Source of the DNA: Mycobacterium sp. E183
GTDB lineage: Bacteria; Actinomycetota; Actinomycetes; Mycobacteriales; Mycobacteriaceae
Assembly: GCF_001667735.1 (NCBI RefSeq)
Contig: NZ_LZJN01000204.1
Coordinates: 1-64,000 of the forward strand
Length of the DNA: 64,000 nt
Direction of reading: 5' to 3'
The notes beneath the pieces were generated by a model, which saw nothing but the letters and a program-made list of their open reading frames with translations, was not told the DNA's origin and did not search any database. How positions within the stretch are numbered: the stretch's first letter is position 1; every line of letters starts with the position of its first letter. The position numbers and the translations under genes are program-made. Shown piece by piece: positions 61,620-64,000 of this stretch.

Positions 61620-62129
61620 ATGATTGTTCGGTTCTTGACCCCGCTCAGGCTGTTGGCCGCGGCCCTTTTCGGCTCCGCTCTGATATTCGGACTCACCGAC
61701 GCACCGCGCTCGGCGGCCGCCGACGACCGCCTGCAATTCACCGGGACGACCCTGAGCGGTGCGCCGTTCAACGGCGCCAGCCTGCAGGGCAGGCCCGCGG
61801 TGCTGTGGTTCTGGACGCCGTGGTGCCCGTTCTGCAACGCCGAGGCCCCGGGCGTGAGCCAGGTCGCGGCCGCCAACCCCGGCGTCACCTTCGTAGGCGT
61901 CGCGGCCCACTCGGACGTCGCGGCGATGCAGAACTTCGTCGCCAAGTACAACCTGAACTTCACCAACCTCAACGACACCGATGGCGCGATCTGGGCTCGC
62001 TACAACGTCCCTTGGCAGCCTGCCTACGTGTTCTACCGCGCGGACGGCAGCTCGACGTTCGTGAACAACCCGACTTCGGCGATGCCACAGCAGGAGTTGT
62101 CTGACCGGGTTGCCGCGCTGAGGTCCTGA
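61620..62129 (+). CDS. mpt53: Secreted thioredoxin-like MPT53/DsbE
   Basis: MPT53 is a secreted oxidoreductase of the DsbE type. After a signal peptide (LLAAALFGSALIFGL, cut near 33) comes a thioredoxin fold with WCPFC (Cys69, Cys72) and the cis-Pro region NVPWQPAYVF. GAGGTGACGCC precedes ATG 61620. It overlaps the following ccdA-like gene by one base (TGATG), so reductant supply and acceptor are coupled. Confidence 0.94.
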   Translation: MIVRFLTPLRLLAAALFGSALIFGLTDAPRSAAADDRLQFTGTTLSGAPFNGASLQGRPAVLWFWTPWCPFCNAEAPGVSQVAAANPGVTFVGVAAHSDVAAMQNFVAKYNLNFTNLNDTDGAIWARYNVPWQPAYVFYRADGSSTFVNNPTSAMPQQELSDRVAALRS

Positions 62130-62974
62130 TGGATCAGGGTCTCGTCGGCCTGGCCTTCGCCGCCGGGCTGGTGGCGGCCCTGAACCCGTGTGGGTTTGCC
62201 ATGCTGCCCGCGTACCTCCTGCTGGTGGTGCGGGGCCAGCGGAAGGGGTTGGCCGCGGCCGGACGGGCGCTGGCGGCCACCGCAGGCATGGCGCTCGGCT
62301 TCCTGACGGTGTTCGGCTCGTTCGGCGTGCTGACGGTGTCGGCCGCGAGCACCGTGCAGCGGTACGTGCCGTACGCCACGGTGATCGTCGGCGTGATTCT
62401 CGTAGCGCTCGGCGGTTGGCTGCTGTCCGGCCGGGGGCTGTCGGCGCTCACCCCGCGGCCGGTGGGCCCGCGGTGGGCGCCCACGGTTCGGCTCGGCTCC
62501 ATGTACTCCTACGGCGTCAGCTACGCGATCGCCTCGCTCTCCTGCACCGTCGGACCGTTTCTGGCGGTCACCGCGGCGGGCCTGCGGGGCGGATCGATCG
62601 TCACGGCCGTAGCGATCTACCTCGCCTACATCGGCGGCCTGACGCTGGTCGTCGGCGTCCTCGCGGTGGCCGCGGCCACCGCGAGCTCGGCGATGGTCGA
62701 CCACCTGCGGCGCATCCTGCCGATCGTCGACCGAATCAGCGGCGCGCTGCTGGTGCTGGTCGGTGTGTACGTCTGCTACTACGGCGCTTACGAGGTGCGC
62801 CTGTTGGGCGCCAACGCGGACCCGCGGGATGCGGTTATCACGGCCGCCGGGCGCGTTCAGGGGGCGTTGGCCGGCTGGGTGCATCAACACGGGGTTTGGC
62901 CGTGGGCGGTGGCCGCGCTCGCGCTGACGGCCCTCGTGGTCGGCGGCGCCCGGTATCGCCGGGCGAAACGTTAG
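62129..62974 (+). CDS. CcdA/DsbD-type membrane thiol transporter
   Basis: This 281-residue protein (Rv2877c type) has about six to eight membrane helices. The conserved cysteine pair is in ALNPCGFAMLPAYLLL (~21) and LSCTVGPFLAV (~137). The family carries reducing equivalents from cytoplasmic thioredoxin across the membrane, here most likely to MPT53, the gene before it. Confidence 0.92.
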   Translation: MDQGLVGLAFAAGLVAALNPCGFAMLPAYLLLVVRGQRKGLAAAGRALAATAGMALGFLTVFGSFGVLTVSAASTVQRYVPYATVIVGVILVALGGWLLSGRGLSALTPRPVGPRWAPTVRLGSMYSYGVSYAIASLSCTVGPFLAVTAAGLRGGSIVTAVAIYLAYIGGLTLVVGVLAVAAATASSAMVDHLRRILPIVDRISGALLVLVGVYVCYYGAYEVRLLGANADPRDAVITAAGRVQGALAGWVHQHGVWPWAVAALALTALVVGGARYRRAKR

Positions 62975-62982
62975 GGCGGCGA

Positions 62983-63237
62983 CTACCTGATCCAGCCGCG
63001 CCGGCGGCCCCACAGGTCGCGGACGAGGACGACGAGCACCAACGCGGCGAAGCCGATCAGGAACCAGTTCTCGACGTGGCCCACGTGGTTGCCGCGCAGC
63101 ATCGCCAGCAGGAACCCGAAGATGACCAGGCCGGTGATGTGCCAGGTGCGGTGATTGATCCGGCTCCAGCCCCACGCCGCCGAAGGCACCTCAACGGTGT
63201 CGACGCCGGTGAACTGTTCCACCTCGGTACTGGCCAC
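62983..63237 (-). CDS. DUF2631 two-helix membrane protein
   Basis: The 84-residue protein (Rv2876 type) has two hydrophobic helices (ITGLVIFGFLLAMLRG and WFLIGFAALVLVVLVRDLW) between charged ends and a basic C terminus (GRRRGWIR). No function is known. GTG 63237 with AAAGGGA eight bases before is preferred over an upstream in-frame start that would add an unlikely Cys-rich lead. It is divergent from dxr. Confidence 0.85.
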   Translation of the reverse strand: MASTEVEQFTGVDTVEVPSAAWGWSRINHRTWHITGLVIFGFLLAMLRGNHVGHVENWFLIGFAALVLVVLVRDLWGRRRGWIR

Positions 63238-63302
63238 GGTGAGTCCCTTTCGTGATCGGCTGGTAGGGAGATTCTGGCACACCCGTCGCTGGACCGAGCA
63301 GG

Positions 63303-63317
63303 CACAATGAGTGGGTG
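63303..63317 (+). promoter_or_regulatory. Likely leaderless promoter of dxr (CACAAT box)
   Basis: CACAAT at 63303-63308 ends seven bases before the GTG start at 63315. The same hexamer forms the predicted -10 of rpsP and rplS. Confidence 0.5.
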
Positions 63318-64000
63318 ACAATCGCGACGCCCGAGGGCCGCCTGCGCGTGCTGGTGCTGGGCAGCACCGGCTCGATCGGCACCCAGGCGCTGGAGGTGAT
63401 GGCGGCCAATCCGGACCGCTTCGAGGTGGTCGGCCTGGCCGCGGGCGGCGCGAATCTGGACATTCTGCAGCGGCAGCGCGCCGAAACCGGCGTCACCAAC
63501 GTCGCCGTCGCCGACGAACGCGCGGCGCAGATCGCCGACGTTCCCTACCGCGGCCCTGAGGCGGTGACCCGCCTGATCCAGGACACCGAGGCCGACGTCG
63601 TGCTCAACGCGCTGGTGGGCGCGCTGGGCCTGCGGCCGACGCTGGCGGCGCTGGAATCGGGCGCCCGGCTGGCGCTGGCCAACAAGGAATCCCTGGTGGC
63701 AGGTGGGCCGCTGGTCCTCGAGGCGGCGCGTCCGGGTCAGATCGTGCCCGTCGACTCCGAACACTCCGCGCTGGCGCAGTGCCTGCGCGGCGGCGCCCCC
63801 GAGGAGGTCGCGAAGCTGGTGCTGACGGCCTCCGGCGGGCCGTTCCGCGGCTGGACCGCCGCCCAGCTCGAGGGCGTCACCCCGGAGCAGGCCGGAGCGC
63901 ACCCGACGTGGTCGATGGGCCCGATGAACACCCTGAACTCGGCGTCGCTGGTCAACAAAGGCCTCGAACTCATCGAAACGCACCTGCTGTTCGGCATCGC
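63315..64000 (+). CDS. dxr: 1-deoxy-D-xylulose 5-phosphate reductoisomerase (3' end outside window)
   Basis: Dxr makes 2-C-methyl-D-erythritol 4-phosphate in the non-mevalonate isoprenoid pathway. The NADPH motif VLGSTGSIGTQAL is near residue 14. It is followed by LANKESLVAGGPL, the metal-binding DSEHSALAQCL and SASLVNKGLELIETH. About 228 codons are present before the window ends, somewhat over half the enzyme. GTG 63315 is the start. It is the last conserved gene in view. Confidence 0.95.
   Translation, partial: MTIATPEGRLRVLVLGSTGSIGTQALEVMAANPDRFEVVGLAAGGANLDILQRQRAETGVTNVAVADERAAQIADVPYRGPEAVTRLIQDTEADVVLNALVGALGLRPTLAALESGARLALANKESLVAGGPLVLEAARPGQIVPVDSEHSALAQCLRGGAPEEVAKLVLTASGGPFRGWTAAQLEGVTPEQAGAHPTWSMGPMNTLNSASLVNKGLELIETHLLFGI

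Overview
The window is a high-GC, gene-dense piece of a slow-growing Mycobacterium chromosome. From the left end to the right end the conserved gene order is, as I recall it, that of the M. tuberculosis segment Rv2930 to Rv2870c, here read in the opposite direction. The PDIM (phthiocerol dimycocerosate) start genes tesA-fadD26-ppsA place it in a lineage that makes, or once made, these lipids. Gene names rest on my reading of the proteins and my memory of that segment. No database was searched.

Left edge (1-6.4 kb): tesA, fadD26 and the 5' part of ppsA lie on the minus strand. ppsA stops abruptly after its acyltransferase domain, at about position 235. It is joined head-on to a plus-strand fragment of a ketoreductase domain from another polyketide synthase. 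This is an inversion breakpoint or an assembly join.

6.4-22.9 kb: sepIVA (septation), a DUF177 gene, rnc and fpg, then an iron cassette feoA-feoB-nfu (4-base overlaps) preceded by a DtxR/IdeR-like operator and bracketed by two direct copies of an intergenic repeat. After it come osmC-like, acyP, smc, ftsY and the nitrogen operon amt-glnB-glnD.

22.9-41.5 kb: a helicase and a hydrolase on the minus strand, ffh (SRP), two amidohydrolases, a TetR regulator, dacB2, a SnoaL-like gene, a small secreted protein, the ribosome/tRNA operon rpsP-khpA-rimM-trmD, lppW, rplS, lepB, rnhB, a DUF2469 gene, a GAF-ANTAR regulator, an epimerase and fdhD.

41.6-52.5 kb: a UPF0102 gene, comM-like, a DUF4190 gene, dprA, viuB-like, an FMN-dependent hydroxy-acid oxidase, xerC, an M23 peptidase, rpsB-tsf, an amidase and a MarR regulator with a perfect palindrome over its own start.

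52.6-57.6 kb is an accessory block of small stress-type genes (ChaB-like, DUF2795, SDR, a 53-residue protein, an MPT63-like antigen, an acyltransferase, a winged-helix regulator, CsbD-like). Several have SigF-like promoter candidates.

57.9-64 kb returns to conserved order: pyrH, frr (with a MIRU-like element between them), cdsA, rlmN (whose 3' end is tandemly repeated), mpt53, a ccdA-like gene, a DUF2631 gene and the start of dxr, which runs off the window.

Most novelty is in the junctions rather than the genes: the pps breakpoint, the repeat-bracketed feo cassette, several distinct intergenic repeats, short upstream ORFs, and many genes whose -10 box sits exactly where a leaderless transcript would start at the initiation codon. 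I saw no tRNA, rRNA, CRISPR array, prophage or insertion sequence.
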